Of a stretch of DNA of 51,513 bases, positions 1-9,172 are shown piece after piece. Below the pieces are notes generated by a model. It saw only the letters and a program-made list of their open reading frames with translations, was not told the DNA's origin and ran no database searches. Within the stretch, counting starts at the first letter, position 1, and each line of letters opens with the position of its first letter. A program made the translations under genes and the position numbers. The DNA is from Mycobacterium helveticum (GTDB lineage Bacteria; Actinomycetota; Actinomycetes; Mycobacteriales; Mycobacteriaceae), in NCBI RefSeq assembly GCF_007714205.1, contig NZ_VMQU01000021.1:1-51513 (forward strand), in the 5' to 3' direction.

Positions 1-2
1 GC

Positions 3-2495
3 GACGGCGGGGCCGGCGGCAGTGGCGGAATGTTCGGCGGGTTGGGCGGAGCCGGCGGAGCTGGCGGGATGGGCGGCACCGGCGGCGCGGGAAGCGCCGG
101 CCCGACCGGGGGCGGCAGCGCCTTTGTTGGCGGCGACGGTGGTGCCGGCGGCGCGGGCGGCCAGGGCGGCGCCGGGTCGGTGACCGGGGCGGCGGGGCTC
201 GCCGGTGACGGCGGCGCCGGCGGCCAGGGCGGCACCGGCGGTGCCGGGGGTGTGGGCGCGGTCGGCGGCACGGGCGGCGCTGGTGGCATCGGCGGCCAGG
301 GAGGTACCGGCACCAACACCGGCGTCAGCAGCGACGGCGGCCAAGGCGGCGCCGGCGGCCAAGGCGGCGCGGGTGGCAACGGTGGCAACGGCGACACCTC
401 CGGCAACGGCGCCGCCGGCGGCAACGGCGGCAACGGCGGAAACGGCGGCAACGGCGGAGCGCCAACCGGAAGCGGCCGGGGCGGTGACGGCGGCGACGGC
501 GGCGATGCCGGCGTTGGTGGCACCGGGGGCGACCCCGGCGCTGGCGCCGTCGCCGGCGGCAGCGGCGGCAACGGCGGCAACGGCGGAAACGGCGGCCAGG
601 GCAGCGGTGGGGGCCCGGGCATCAGCAGCGTCGGCGGCGGCGGCGGAAACGGCGGAAACGGCGGCGCAGGAGGAGCCGGCGGCAGCCCCGGCCAAAGCGC
701 CAGCAAACAAGACGCCGCAGCCAACAACGTGTTCTACGGTAGCGGCGGCAACGGTGGCGCCGGCGGCAACGGTGGCGAAGCCGGCACCGGCGACAACGGG
801 GCGGCCGGCGATAATCCTGGCTTTGCCGGCGGCAACGGCGGCAACGGCGGCCAGGGCGGCCACGGTGGCGCGGCCGACCAACCCGCATCGAACCACGGCT
901 TGTTCGGATCCAACGGCAACGGCGGTCCGGGCGGCAACGGCGGTGCGGGCGGAAACGGCGGCACCGGCGGCACCGGGGTCAGCACCATCGCCGGTGCCGG
1001 CGGCGACGGCGGCGACGGCGGGGCCGCCGGCGCGGGTGGCGCACCCGGCAACGGCTACTACTCCGCGCCCGCGAGCGAGGCACTGCCCGTCGGCACCGGC
1101 GGAACCGGCGGCACCGGCGGCGCCGCGGGATCCGGCGGCAACGGCGGGCAAGGCGACAACGGTTTGGCCGGCGGCACCGGCGGCAACGGCGGCCAAGGCG
1201 GAACCGGCGGTTACGGTGGCGACGGCAGCGGTAACTACTTCATCCAAGGCGACAACGGCGGCAACGGCGGCGCGGGAGGCACCGGCGGAACCGGCGGCAA
1301 CGGCGGAACCGGCGGCGTGGGCGCCAGCGGCGGCGCCGGCGGTTACGGTGGCGCGGGCGGCGCCGGCGCAAACGCCGGCAACGGCGGCACGGTCCAATAC
1401 ACCGGCCAAGGCGGTTACGGTGGCACCGGTGGCACCGGCGGCGCCGGCGCGCCCGCGGGGGCCGCCGGCGACGGTGGCACCGCCGGTGCGGGCGGCAGCG
1501 TCGGCGCCCCCGGCTCCGGCGCCGACGGCGGAAACGGCGGAAACGGCGGAAACAGCGGAAGCGGCGGCCCGGACGGCACGTTCGGCACCAACGGCGCCGG
1601 CGGCACCGGTGGAGCGGGCACTGCCTCGGGCGGCAACACCGGCAGCGCCGGCGCCAACGGCGCCACAGGCGGTACGGGCGCCACCTCGCTGGCGGACGCA
1701 ACCGTCCCGCTGTACATGCAGAATGTGACCAACCCGGTGGTGTACATCTCGGTAAACGGCGGACCGTCGGTGCCCGTGGAGGTTGACACCGGATCCACCG
1801 GTCTTGTTATCGAAAGCCAATACGTCCCAACCCAAAACCTCGGCACCGCAATAGGATCGGGGTCGGCCGGTTACGCAGGTGGACTGAACTACAACTACAC
1901 AACGTATTCGACGACGGTGAGTTTCGGCAGTGGAATCGCCACCCAGCCGACCGGTGTCGACGTCGTCAGCGGATCGACGGTACAGAACTATTTCTCTTCC
2001 TACGGGGTGGATGGCGTGTTGGGCATCGGGCCCAACAACGGGTTCCCGGGCACCAGCACCGTCATCCCGGCGTTGCCGGGCCTGCTCAACAACGGTGTGC
2101 TGATCAACGAACCCCGGGGGGTGCTGGAGTTCGGTCCCAACCCGCTGACTGCCGGGGTCTCGATTACCGGAGCGCCGATCAGCACCGTGGACGTCCAGAT
2201 CAATAACGGACCTCTGCACACCGCTCCCGTGATGTTCGATTCCGGTGGTTTATATGGAACTATCCCGTCATCCCTGCTCGCGACCGGCCAGAGCTCCGGG
2301 AACTTGCCGGCGGGAACGGTCATTTCGGTCTACGCCCCCGACGGTCAGACGCTGTACTCGTATACGACCACCGCGACCAACAGCCCGTATGTCACGGGCA
2401 CCCGGATGGAAACAGGCTACGAGCCCTTCGCGCAGCAGCCGGTGTACATCAGCTACGACCCGACGGCTGTCGGGACCACACTCTTCGGTAGGTAG
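3..2495 (+). CDS. PE_PGRS protein with C-terminal aspartyl-protease-like domain (5' end outside window)
   Basis: The frame is open from base 3, so the N-terminal PE domain lies upstream of the window. About 560 residues of Gly-Gly-Ala/Asn repeats (the PGRS region) run to about base 1690. A non-repetitive C-terminal domain of about 265 residues follows. It carries DTGSTG (Asp codon at 1785) and a second FDSGG (Asp codon at 2238), the spacing of a two-lobed pepsin-like aspartyl protease. Known relatives are PecA of M. marinum and PE_PGRS35/PE_PGRS16/PE26 of M. tuberculosis, which are secreted to the cell surface through ESX-5. The TAG stop is 6 bp from the convergent stop of the ilvX-like gene, leaving no room for a separate terminator. 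Protease activity is inferred from both motifs being intact. Confidence 0.9.
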   Translation, partial: DGGAGGSGGMFGGLGGAGGAGGMGGTGGAGSAGPTGGGSAFVGGDGGAGGAGGQGGAGSVTGAAGLAGDGGAGGQGGTGGAGGVGAVGGTGGAGGIGGQGGTGTNTGVSSDGGQGGAGGQGGAGGNGGNGDTSGNGAAGGNGGNGGNGGNGGAPTGSGRGGDGGDGGDAGVGGTGGDPGAGAVAGGSGGNGGNGGNGGQGSGGGPGISSVGGGGGNGGNGGAGGAGGSPGQSASKQDAAANNVFYGSGGNGGAGGNGGEAGTGDNGAAGDNPGFAGGNGGNGGQGGHGGAADQPASNHGLFGSNGNGGPGGNGGAGGNGGTGGTGVSTIAGAGGDGGDGGAAGAGGAPGNGYYSAPASEALPVGTGGTGGTGGAAGSGGNGGQGDNGLAGGTGGNGGQGGTGGYGGDGSGNYFIQGDNGGNGGAGGTGGTGGNGGTGGVGASGGAGGYGGAGGAGANAGNGGTVQYTGQGGYGGTGGTGGAGAPAGAAGDGGTAGAGGSVGAPGSGADGGNGGNGGNSGSGGPDGTFGTNGAGGTGGAGTASGGNTGSAGANGATGGTGATSLADATVPLYMQNVTNPVVYISVNGGPSVPVEVDTGSTGLVIESQYVPTQNLGTAIGSGSAGYAGGLNYNYTTYSTTVSFGSGIATQPTGVDVVSGSTVQNYFSSYGVDGVLGIGPNNGFPGTSTVIPALPGLLNNGVLINEPRGVLEFGPNPLTAGVSITGAPISTVDVQINNGPLHTAPVMFDSGGLYGTIPSSLLATGQSSGNLPAGTVISVYAPDGQTLYSYTTTATNSPYVTGTRMETGYEPFAQQPVYISYDPTAVGTTLFGR

Positions 2496-2501
2496 GAGCA
2501 G

Positions 2502-4052
2502 CTAGCCGAACAGCGACGGCACCACGGCGTCTATGAGGTGCGGTCCCGGCTCGGCGAGGCCCCACCGCAGGGCGTCGGCGAACTCCTCGGCGGTGGTGAC
2601 GCGACGCGCCGGGACTCCCATCCCTTCGGCGAGCTTCACGAAATCCATTGTCGGTCTCGACAAATCGAGCAAATCCAGCGCCTTGGGTCCGGGCGCCGAA
2701 CCGACACCGACGCGCTGCAACTCGACCCGCAGGATGTCGTAGGCGTTGTTGTCGTATATCACGGTGGTCACGTTGAGGTGCTCCCGTGCCTGGGTCCACA
2801 ACCCCGAGATCGTATACATCGCCGAGCCGTCGGACTCCAGGCACAGCACCGGACGGTCCGGCGCGGCGACCGCGGCACCCACCGCGGCCGGGATGCCGTA
2901 GCCGATCGCCCCGCCGGTCAGCGTCAGCCAGTCGTGGGCCGGTGCCCCCGCGGTTGCCTGCGGCAGCAACAGGCCCGACGTGTTCGACTCGTCGACGACG
3001 ATCGCCCGTTCGGGCATCAGCGCCCCGATCACGTCGGCCGCCGAGGCGGACGTCAGCGCGCCCGTCGGCAACTGCGGGCGTGCGGCGGGCGCCACCGGCG
3101 CCTCCGTCCCGGGCGCCACTTCCTCGGCCAGCGCCTCCAGCGCGTCGGCCGCGCCGCTGTGCCCGGCCAGCGTGTGCACCTCACAGCCGGCCGGCACCAG
3201 GTCGCTGGGCATGTCCGGGTAGGCGAAGAACGACACCGGCGACTTCGCCCCGGCCAGCACCAGATGCTTGGCGCCGTCCAGCTGGGCCGTCGCGGCCTCG
3301 CCGAAGTAGGCGAGCCGCTCGATCGCGGGAATGCCCGCGCCGCGTTCCAGCCGCGTCGGGAATGTCTCGCACAACAACCTCGCCCCGGTTGCCTGGGCGA
3401 TCCGCGCCGCCGCCGTCAGCCCCGGTCCGCGGGTGGCGTCGCCGCCCACCAGGATCACCGTCGGTTCACCCGACCGCAGCACCTCTGCCACCGCGGGCGC
3501 CAGTCGCGGGTCGGCACCCGTCGGCCGTCCCTGGATGGCCGCAACCGGCTGGGCGCCATCGGACCACGACACGTCGGCGGGCAGGATCAGTGTGGCGATC
3601 TGCGCGCCCGATCGGCCGGCGGCGATGGCTTCGGCGGCGTCGGCGGCGACGTCGGCGGTGTCCATCGTGCGGCGCACCCAGCCCGAGACGGTGCCCGCGA
3701 CCGCGTCGATGTCGGATTCCAGTGGCGCGTCGTACTTCTTGTGATAGGTGGCGTGGTCGCCGACGACCACCACCATCGGCACCCGGGCCCGACGCGCGTT
3801 GTGCAGGTTGGCCAGGCCGTTGCCCAGTCCGGGTCCGAGATGCAGCAGCACCGCGGCGGGCCGGTCGGCGATGCGGGCGTACCCGTCGGCCGCGCCGGTG
3901 GCGACACCCTCGAACAGCGCGAGCACCCCGCGCATCCGCGGAACGGTGTCCAGCGCGGCCACGAAGTGCATCTCCGAGGTGCCGGGGTTGGCGAAGCACA
4001 CGTCGACACCGCCGTCGACCAAGGTGTTGATCAGGGCCTGGGCACCGTTCAC
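2502..4052 (-). CDS. ilvX: IlvX-like thiamine-diphosphate-dependent enzyme (acetolactate synthase large-subunit family)
   Basis: The 516-residue product has the three-domain ThDP-enzyme layout. The N-terminal pyrimidine-binding domain has NPGTSE with the cofactor-activating Glu near residue 27. A central domain follows. The C-terminal pyrophosphate-binding domain has the motif ESDGS...YDNNAY around residues 405-440. It matches M. tuberculosis IlvX (Rv3509c) in length and position. The NPGTSE start resembles benzoylformate-decarboxylase-like members as much as true acetolactate synthases, and no small regulatory subunit is adjacent, so the substrate is unknown. The GTG start overlaps the stop of the upstream amidohydrolase gene as GTGA, so the two are probably translationally coupled. 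Confidence 0.88.
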   Translation of the reverse strand: MNGAQALINTLVDGGVDVCFANPGTSEMHFVAALDTVPRMRGVLALFEGVATGAADGYARIADRPAAVLLHLGPGLGNGLANLHNARRARVPMVVVVGDHATYHKKYDAPLESDIDAVAGTVSGWVRRTMDTADVAADAAEAIAAGRSGAQIATLILPADVSWSDGAQPVAAIQGRPTGADPRLAPAVAEVLRSGEPTVILVGGDATRGPGLTAAARIAQATGARLLCETFPTRLERGAGIPAIERLAYFGEAATAQLDGAKHLVLAGAKSPVSFFAYPDMPSDLVPAGCEVHTLAGHSGAADALEALAEEVAPGTEAPVAPAARPQLPTGALTSASAADVIGALMPERAIVVDESNTSGLLLPQATAGAPAHDWLTLTGGAIGYGIPAAVGAAVAAPDRPVLCLESDGSAMYTISGLWTQAREHLNVTTVIYDNNAYDILRVELQRVGVGSAPGPKALDLLDLSRPTMDFVKLAEGMGVPARRVTTAEEFADALRWGLAEPGPHLIDAVVPSLFG

Positions 4053-4873
4053 GGGTTTGCCTCCAGTCTGAAGACGCGCTCGGCGTTGCCGCGCAGAAAG
4101 TCGCGGCGTCCGTCGTCGCTGAGCCCGAGCTCGTCGAGCCCCGCCAGCGCGTGCGCGGGCGTGATCATCGGATAGTTGCTGCCGAACAAGACCTTACGTT
4201 GTCCGGTACCGGTTCTCATGAACCTGACGAGCTCGTCGGGCAACCGTGCGATGGTGTAGGCCGAGGTGTCGATGTAGACGTTCTCGTGCTTGCGGGCGAC
4301 GGCCACCATCTCCTCGGTCCAGGGATAGCCGACGTGCCCGCAGACGATCAACAGCTCCGGAAAGTCGAGCGCCACCTGGTCGATGTAGGGGATCGGGCGG
4401 CCGGTCTCCGACGGCCGCAGCGGGCCGGTGTGCCCGACCTGGGTGCAGAACGGGACACCGAGGTCCACGCAGGCCGCGAACAGCGGGTAGTAGCGGCGGT
4501 CGGTCGGCGGCGCGTCCCACAGCCAGGGCACCACACGCAGGCCGACGAAGCCTTCGTCGACACGCCGCCGCAACTCCCGCACCGCGTCCATCGGACGGTC
4601 CAGGTCGGCGGTGGCCACGCCGGCAAAGCGGTTCGGGTGCAGGCCAACCCATTCGGCGACCTCGTCGTTGGAGACCAGGTCCTGGCCGCCCGGGCCGCGC
4701 CACGCGCTGAGCAGGCCCAGCTCGACGCCGGCGTCGTCCAGCGCCGCCACCGTCGCCCCGATCGGGACGTCGGTGTCCGGCATCGACCCGCCGGTCCAGC
4801 GGCGCAGGGACGCCAACATCTCGCTACGCAGGAAGCGCAGGGTCGGATGCTGCATCCACACGTCGATCGTCAT
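4049..4873 (-). CDS. Amidohydrolase family 2 (decarboxylase-type) protein, Rv3510c-like
   Basis: The 274-residue protein has features of the amidohydrolase_2 (ACMSD-like) TIM-barrel family. It begins MTIDVWMQHP where the usual metal motif is DxHxH. It has a VCGHVGYPW segment in the middle and FGSNYPM near residue 232, where the family usually has GSDYP. Both the first His-x-His motif and the late Asp look altered, so metal binding and catalysis may be changed. The ATG start lies 10 bases from the stop of the kinase-like gene upstream on the same strand. It probably forms one minus-strand operon with the ilvX-like gene. The substrate is unknown, and a direct role in sterol breakdown is unproven. 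Confidence 0.82.
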   Translation of the reverse strand: MTIDVWMQHPTLRFLRSEMLASLRRWTGGSMPDTDVPIGATVAALDDAGVELGLLSAWRGPGGQDLVSNDEVAEWVGLHPNRFAGVATADLDRPMDAVRELRRRVDEGFVGLRVVPWLWDAPPTDRRYYPLFAACVDLGVPFCTQVGHTGPLRPSETGRPIPYIDQVALDFPELLIVCGHVGYPWTEEMVAVARKHENVYIDTSAYTIARLPDELVRFMRTGTGQRKVLFGSNYPMITPAHALAGLDELGLSDDGRRDFLRGNAERVFRLEANP

Positions 4874-4883
4874 TCGGTCGACT

Positions 4884-5657
4884 CTAAGCCCGGGCGGTCA
4901 GCGCGGCGCGGGCGGCGGCGTCCGTCTGCCGCGCGTACCCGCCGCCGAACAGCACGACATGCGCCAGCAGCGGGTAGAGCTGGTGCAATCCGGTGCGCTC
5001 ACGCCAGCCGCGCCGCAGGCGCCGCACCCGCTGGTAGCCGGTGAGGACGGCGTCGTGATGCGGGCAGCCGAACAGCGTGAGCATCGCCAGGTCGGTCTCG
5101 CGGTGACCGGCGTGCGCCGCCGGGTCGATCAGCACCACCCCGTCGGGTGTCCACATCACGTTGCCGCTCCACAGGTCGCCGTGCAGGCGGGCCGGGGGGT
5201 CGTCGTCGTCGAAGTCGCCCACCCGGCAGCGGGCCACCACCGTGTCGACGGCGGCGCGGGTGGCAGCCCCGAGCCGCGCCGCCGCGAGCTCGGCCATCGG
5301 GGTCAGCCGCTCGTCGGCGTAGAACTGTCCCCAGCGTTGGTGGCGCCCCAGCGACATCGGCAGCGGCTGCGATAACGGCCCGAAGAATCCGGGCCCGTCC
5401 CATCCGTCGGGCCCGGCGCCGAACGCCGGGGCGCCCGCGTCGTGGATGCGGGCCAGTCGGCCGCCGAACGCGTGCGCCGCCTCGCGGCTGGGCGGCACCG
5501 ACTCGAGCCACCGCAGCGTCAGGCTCGACTCGTCGACGGCGACGACCCGCGCGCACGGCACGCCGCCGTCGACATCGGCAAGCCAGCGCAGCCCGGCGGC
5601 TTCCCACGCGAAAAAGCCGGCGGGGGCGTCCGGGTTGCGTTTGACGAAGTCGCTCAA
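4884..5657 (-). CDS. Fructosamine-kinase / aminoglycoside-phosphotransferase family protein
   Basis: This is a kinase-fold protein of 257 residues if translation begins at the TTG at 5657. That TTG overlaps the fadD19 stop as TTGA, and family similarity begins right there (LSDFVKRNPDAP). Visible motifs are the catalytic loop LHGDLWSGNVMW and the metal-binding LIDPAAHAGHRETDLAML, typical of the fructosamine kinase family (PF03881), which phosphorylates ketoamines. The frame stays open upstream to 5771 inside fadD19, but that part is only an antisense-free overlap with no family similarity. It is coupled to fadD19 by overlap, yet deglycation has no obvious link to sterol metabolism. The start codon is the least certain part. 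Confidence 0.8.
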   Translation of the reverse strand: MSDFVKRNPDAPAGFFAWEAAGLRWLADVDGGVPCARVVAVDESSLTLRWLESVPPSREAAHAFGGRLARIHDAGAPAFGAGPDGWDGPGFFGPLSQPLPMSLGRHQRWGQFYADERLTPMAELAAARLGAATRAAVDTVVARCRVGDFDDDDPPARLHGDLWSGNVMWTPDGVVLIDPAAHAGHRETDLAMLTLFGCPHHDAVLTGYQRVRRLRRGWRERTGLHQLYPLLAHVVLFGGGYARQTDAAARAALTARA

Positions 5658-7306
5658 GCGGTCGCGTGGGCGGCGTGCACGTCGTCGGCGGGCCGCGCCT
5701 CGGTCTGTTCCTTGGCCCAGCGGTAGTCGGGCTTGCCGGCCGGCGAACGCTTCACCTCGTCGACCAGCCACAGGCTGCGCGGCACCTTGTATCCGGCGAT
5801 CTCGGAGCGCACGAAGCGGTCCAGCTCCGCCAGCGTCGGCCGCGCACCCGGCCGCGGCGCCACGACGGCGGCCACGTGCTGGCCGTACCGCGGGTCCGGC
5901 ACACCGACCACGAGCGCGTCGAAGACGTCGGGGTGGCCTTTGAGCGCGCCCTCGACCTCTTCGGGGTAGATCTTCTCGCCGCCGCTGTTGATCGACACCG
6001 ACCCGCGGCCCAGCATCGTGACGCTGCCGTCCTCCTCCACCAGGGCGTAGTCGCCGGGGATGGCGTAGCGCACCCCGTTGAAGGTCTTGAACGTCTCGGC
6101 GGTCTTCTTCTCGTCCTTGTAGTAGCCGACCGGGATGTTGCCCTTCTTGGCGATCAGGCCGCGCACCCCCGAGCCGGGCTTGACCTCGTTGCCCTCCTCG
6201 TCGAGGACGACGGTGCGGTGGTCGATCGTCACGCGCGGCCCGCCGGCGTGCGGCGCGTCCTTGGCGACGATGCTGGTGCCGCCGAAGCCGGTCTCCGAGG
6301 AACCGATCGAGTCGGTGATGACCCGGTTGGGCAGCAGCTCCAGCAGCCGTTCCTTGATGCTCGGCGAGAACAGCGCGGCGGTGCTGGCCAGCAGGAACAG
6401 CGACGACAGGTCGTAGTCGTGGTCGGTGTTCAGCGCGTCCAGCAGCGGCCGCGCCATGGCGTCGCCGGTGAAGAACAGCAGGTTCACCTTATGTTCGTGG
6501 ATCGTGCGCCACACCTCGTCGGCGTTGAACTCCGGTGCCAGCACGGTGGTCTGCCCGGAGAAGATCGACATCCAGGTGGCCGACTGGGTGGCGCCGTGGA
6601 TCATCGGCGGGATCGGGTAGCGGATCATCGGCGGATTGGCGGCGGCGGCCCTGGCCAGGTCGTACTCGTCCTCGACGAATTCGCCGGTGGCGAAGTCGGT
6701 CCCGCCGAAGAGCACCCGGTAGATGTCCTCGTGGCGCCACATCACGCCCTTGGGGAACCCGGTGGTGCCGCCGGTGTAGAGCAGGTAGATGTCGTCGGCG
6801 CTGCGCTCACCGCGCTCGCCGAAGTCGCGCTCGGGTGAGCCCTGCGCGATCGCGGAGTAGAACTCGACGCCGCCGTAGCGCTGGTAGTCGCTGGAGTCAC
6901 CGTCGCTGCCGTCCTCGACGACGAGGACGGTCTTGACGTCGGGGGTGTGCGGCAGCACGTTGGCCACCCGGTCGGAGTACTGACGCTCGTGGATCAGCGC
7001 GACCATGTCGGAGTTGTCGAACAGGTAGCGCAGTTCGCCCTCGACGTAGCGGTAGTTGACGTTGACCAGGATCGCGCCGGCCTTGACGATGCCGAGCATC
7101 GCGATGACGATCTCGATGCGGTTGCGGCAGTACAGGCCCACCTTGTCGCCCTTCTGCACGCCCTGATCGATCAGGTAGTGCGCCAGGCGGTTGGCCTTCT
7201 CCTCCAGTTCGGCATAGGTCAGCTTCTCGTCGCCGCAGATCAGGGCGACACGGTCAGGCACAGCGTCGATGGCGTGCTCGGCAAGATCGGCAATATTCAG
7301 GGCCAC
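5654..7306 (-). CDS. fadD19: FadD19, steroid-side-chain fatty-acyl-CoA synthetase
   Basis: This is an acyl-CoA synthetase of the adenylate-forming family (550 residues from this start). The AMP-binding P-loop reads YTGGTTGFPKGVMW. The later signature is GYYKDEKKTAETF, and the C-terminal hinge/lysine region is RSPAGKPDYRW. FadD19 activates C26/C27 sterol carboxylates and is tied to breakdown of C-24-branched side chains. Two in-frame GTG codons compete as start: 7312 (552 residues, like the usual annotation) and 7306. The second lies 7 nt downstream of a TAATTT hexamer (7319-7314) that overlaps the KstR operator, so a leaderless mRNA starting at 7306 is favoured. It is divergent from echA19. 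Confidence 0.95.
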   Translation of the reverse strand: MALNIADLAEHAIDAVPDRVALICGDEKLTYAELEEKANRLAHYLIDQGVQKGDKVGLYCRNRIEIVIAMLGIVKAGAILVNVNYRYVEGELRYLFDNSDMVALIHERQYSDRVANVLPHTPDVKTVLVVEDGSDGDSSDYQRYGGVEFYSAIAQGSPERDFGERGERSADDIYLLYTGGTTGFPKGVMWRHEDIYRVLFGGTDFATGEFVEDEYDLARAAAANPPMIRYPIPPMIHGATQSATWMSIFSGQTTVLAPEFNADEVWRTIHEHKVNLLFFTGDAMARPLLDALNTDHDYDLSSLFLLASTAALFSPSIKERLLELLPNRVITDSIGSSETGFGGTSIVAKDAPHAGGPRVTIDHRTVVLDEEGNEVKPGSGVRGLIAKKGNIPVGYYKDEKKTAETFKTFNGVRYAIPGDYALVEEDGSVTMLGRGSVSINSGGEKIYPEEVEGALKGHPDVFDALVVGVPDPRYGQHVAAVVAPRPGARPTLAELDRFVRSEIAGYKVPRSLWLVDEVKRSPAGKPDYRWAKEQTEARPADDVHAAHATA

Positions 7307-7317
7307 GGCCACCAAAT

Positions 7318-7331
7318 TAGAACGTGTTACA
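7318..7331. promoter_or_regulatory. KstR operator between fadD19 and echA19
   Basis: TAGAACGTGTTACA fits TNNAACNNGTTNNA, the binding pattern of the TetR-type sterol repressor KstR. Leftward, a TAATTT -10 overlaps its end (7319-7314). Rightward, TACATT (7328-7333) is a possible -10 for echA19. One site can therefore block both promoters. Confidence 0.9.
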
Positions 7332-7365
7332 TTTCTTGACAAGCTCCACGAGAAAGGCGGGCACT

Positions 7366-8166
7366 TTGACCGAGTCCGAGAACCAACCCGACGCCCTGGT
7401 GGAGCAGCGCGGTCACACCCTGATCGTCACGATGAACCGGCCGCAGGCCCGCAACGCGCTGAGCACCGAGATGATGCAGATCATGGTGCAGGCGTGGGAC
7501 CGCGTCGACAACGACCCGGACATCCGGTGCTGCATCCTGACCGGGGCCGGTGGCTACTTCTGCGCGGGCATGGACCTCAAGGCGGCAACCAACAAACCGC
7601 CGGGCGAGTCGTTCAGGGACGGCAGCTACGACCCGTCGCGCATCGACGCGCTGCTCAAGGGTCGCCGGCTGACCAAACCGCTCATCGCGGCCGTCGAGGG
7701 CCCCGCGATCGCCGGCGGCACCGAGATCCTGCAGGGCACCGACATCCGGGTCGCCGCACAGAGCGCCAAGTTCGGCATCTCGGAGGCCAAGTGGAGCCTG
7801 TACCCGATGGGCGGCTCGGCGGTGCGACTGGTGCGGCAGATCCCCTACACGGTGGCCTGCGACCTGCTGCTGACCGGTCGGCACATCACCGCCGCCGAGG
7901 CCAAGGAGATGGGTCTGATCGGGCACGTCGTGCCGGACGGGCAGGCGCTGACCAAGGCCCTGGAGATCGCGGAGATGATCGAGAGCAACGGACCCCTGGC
8001 CGTGCAGGCGATCCTGCGGGCGATCCGCGAGACGGAGGGCATGCACGAGAACGAGGCGTTCACGATCGACACCCAGATCGGGATCAAGGTGTTCCTGTCC
8101 GACGACGCCAAGGAAGGCCCACGGGCGTTCGCCGAGAAGCGCAGGCCGCAGTTCCGCGGTCGCTGA
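7366..8166 (+). CDS. echA19: EchA19 enoyl-CoA hydratase (steroid side chain)
   Basis: This is a crotonase-fold protein of 266 residues, close to M. tuberculosis EchA19. The oxyanion-hole segments are CAGMDLKAA and [11 protein letters not shown], and the catalytic region is [13 protein letters not shown]. EchA19 hydrates enoyl-CoA intermediates of cholesterol side-chain beta-oxidation. The TTG at 7366 is chosen because AGAAAGG (7351-7357) sits 8 nt upstream and similarity begins at [10 protein letters not shown]. The alternative GTG at 7324 lies inside the KstR operator and is unlikely. The gene is divergent from fadD19 and shares its operator. Confidence 0.93.
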   Translation: MTESENQPDALVEQRGHTLIVTMNRPQARNALSTEMMQIMVQAWDRVDNDPDIRCCILTGAGGYFCAGMDLKAATNKPPGESFRDGSYDPSRIDALLKGRRLTKPLIAAVEGPAIAGGTEILQGTDIRVAAQSAKFGISEAKWSLYPMGGSAVRLVRQIPYTVACDLLLTGRHITAAEAKEMGLIGHVVPDGQALTKALEIAEMIESNGPLAVQAILRAIRETEGMHENEAFTIDTQIGIKVFLSDDAKEGPRAFAEKRRPQFRGR

Positions 8167-8180
8167 CGCGCCCGCTATTG

Positions 8181-8242
8181 CGCCGAGCGTGTATCTACTG
8201 CGACTTTTCGGCCGATTTCTCGCAGTGAGTGCACGCTGGGCG
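8181..8242. repeat. Nested-palindrome element, copy 1
   Basis: The outer arms are CGCCGAGCGTG (8181-8191) and CACGCTGGGCG (8232-8242), with one mismatch. The inner arms ACTGCGA (8197-8203) and TCGCAGT (8220-8226) are perfect. The element lies just after the echA19 stop. It is one of six related copies in the window and may act as a terminator-like RNA hairpin. Confidence 0.8.
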
Positions 8243-8274
8243 TGGGTGTCGGTCGGCCGCGGCACACTGCGGTC

Positions 8275-9150
8275 GTGCAAGGACCTTTCAGAGGTAGCGA
8301 GGCCCTCGAATCGGGGGCCCTGACGCCATACCGTCTGCGCAGCCGATTCCGCGCAATCCTTCCGGACGTCTACGTCCCCGCCGGCACCGAACTCACGGCG
8401 ATGGCGCGCGCACGCGCGGCGTGGCTGTGGTCACGGCGCCGCGGCACCGTGGCCGGGCAGTCGGCATCGGCGCTGCACGGCGCCAAGTGGGTGGATGAAC
8501 GGGCACCGGCTCAGCTGCTGTACGCCTGCCGCCGTCCACCGAAAGGCGTTCGCACCTGGTCGGATGGACTCTGCGATGACGAGGTGCAACTCATCGCGGG
8601 CATGTCCGTAACCACGCCCGCACGGACCGCCCTCGACCTTGCCTGCCGGTATCCGGTCGGCGAAGCCGTCGCTGCCATTGATGCGCTTTGCCGCGCAACG
8701 CGACTCAAGATCGCCGACACCGAATTGCTCGCCGAACGCTACAAGGGGCGGCGCGGCATCAGGCGCGCCCGTACCGCGCTGGCCCTCGTGGATCCGGGGG
8801 CGGAGTCACCCCGTGAGACGTGGCTGCGTCTCTTACTCATCCGCGCGGGTTTCCCCCGACCACAGACGCAGATTCCGGTTTACGACCGATACGGCCAACT
8901 CGCCGCGGTTCTCGACATGGGGTGGGAAGAAATCAAGGTTGCCGTCGAGTACGACGGCGACCACCACCGCACCGACCGCCGGACGTTCAACAAGGACATC
9001 AAGCGCGCCGAAACCGTCGCTGGATTGGGTTGGATAAACGTCCGCGTCACCGCCGAGGACACCGAAGGCGGCATCTTCTGGCGGGTATCACAAGCATGGG
9101 ATCGCCGAGCGTGCAACCAGCGCGACATTTCGGCGAATTTTTCGCAGTGA
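8275..9150 (+). CDS. DUF559-type protein with N-terminal AbiEi-like region (Rv3517-like)
   Basis: The 291-residue product starts at GTG 8275. Its first 120 residues (LTPYRLRSRFRAILPDVYVP, then AGQSASALHGAKW) resemble the winged-helix region of AbiEi-type antitoxin/regulator proteins. The C-terminal part has VLDMGWEEIKVAVEYDGDHH, which fits the D-x(n)-ExD-like core of DUF559/Vsr-type PD-(D/E)XK nuclease folds. It matches M. tuberculosis Rv3517 in place and type. The last 13 or so residues are encoded by the left arm and loop of a palindromic repeat, and the stop codon lies inside that repeat. The start is uncertain, with a downstream ATG at 8401. The function is unknown, and no partner toxin is visible. 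Confidence 0.75.
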   Translation: MQGPFRGSEALESGALTPYRLRSRFRAILPDVYVPAGTELTAMARARAAWLWSRRRGTVAGQSASALHGAKWVDERAPAQLLYACRRPPKGVRTWSDGLCDDEVQLIAGMSVTTPARTALDLACRYPVGEAVAAIDALCRATRLKIADTELLAERYKGRRGIRRARTALALVDPGAESPRETWLRLLLIRAGFPRPQTQIPVYDRYGQLAAVLDMGWEEIKVAVEYDGDHHRTDRRTFNKDIKRAETVAGLGWINVRVTAEDTEGGIFWRVSQAWDRRACNQRDISANFSQ

Positions 9151-9164
9151 GAACACGCTCGGCG
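9103..9164. repeat. Nested-palindrome element, copy 2
   Basis: The outer arms CGCCGAGCGTG (9103-9113) and CACGCTCGGCG (9154-9164) are perfectly complementary. The inner arms (CAGCGCGA at 9118 and TCGCAGTG at 9142) pair imperfectly. It lies between convergent genes (Rv3517-like and cyp142) and overlaps the end of the former. Confidence 0.85.
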
Positions 9165-9172
9165 AAAGGGCA

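Noticed and set aside
30..1690. Repeat array that could be mistaken for CRISPR or a VNTR
   Set aside because: The repeats are in-frame codons for Gly-Gly-X without regular spacer length; this is the PGRS coding region.
205..1846. Long open frames in other frames and on the minus strand across the PGRS repeats
   Set aside because: GGC/GGA-rich repeat DNA leaves all frames open; the products are Ala/Pro/Arg repeats with no family similarity.
8275..9150. The Rv3517-like gene as half of a toxin-antitoxin pair
   Set aside because: The AbiEi-like N-terminus is suggestive, but no AbiEii-type nucleotidyltransferase toxin gene is next to it.
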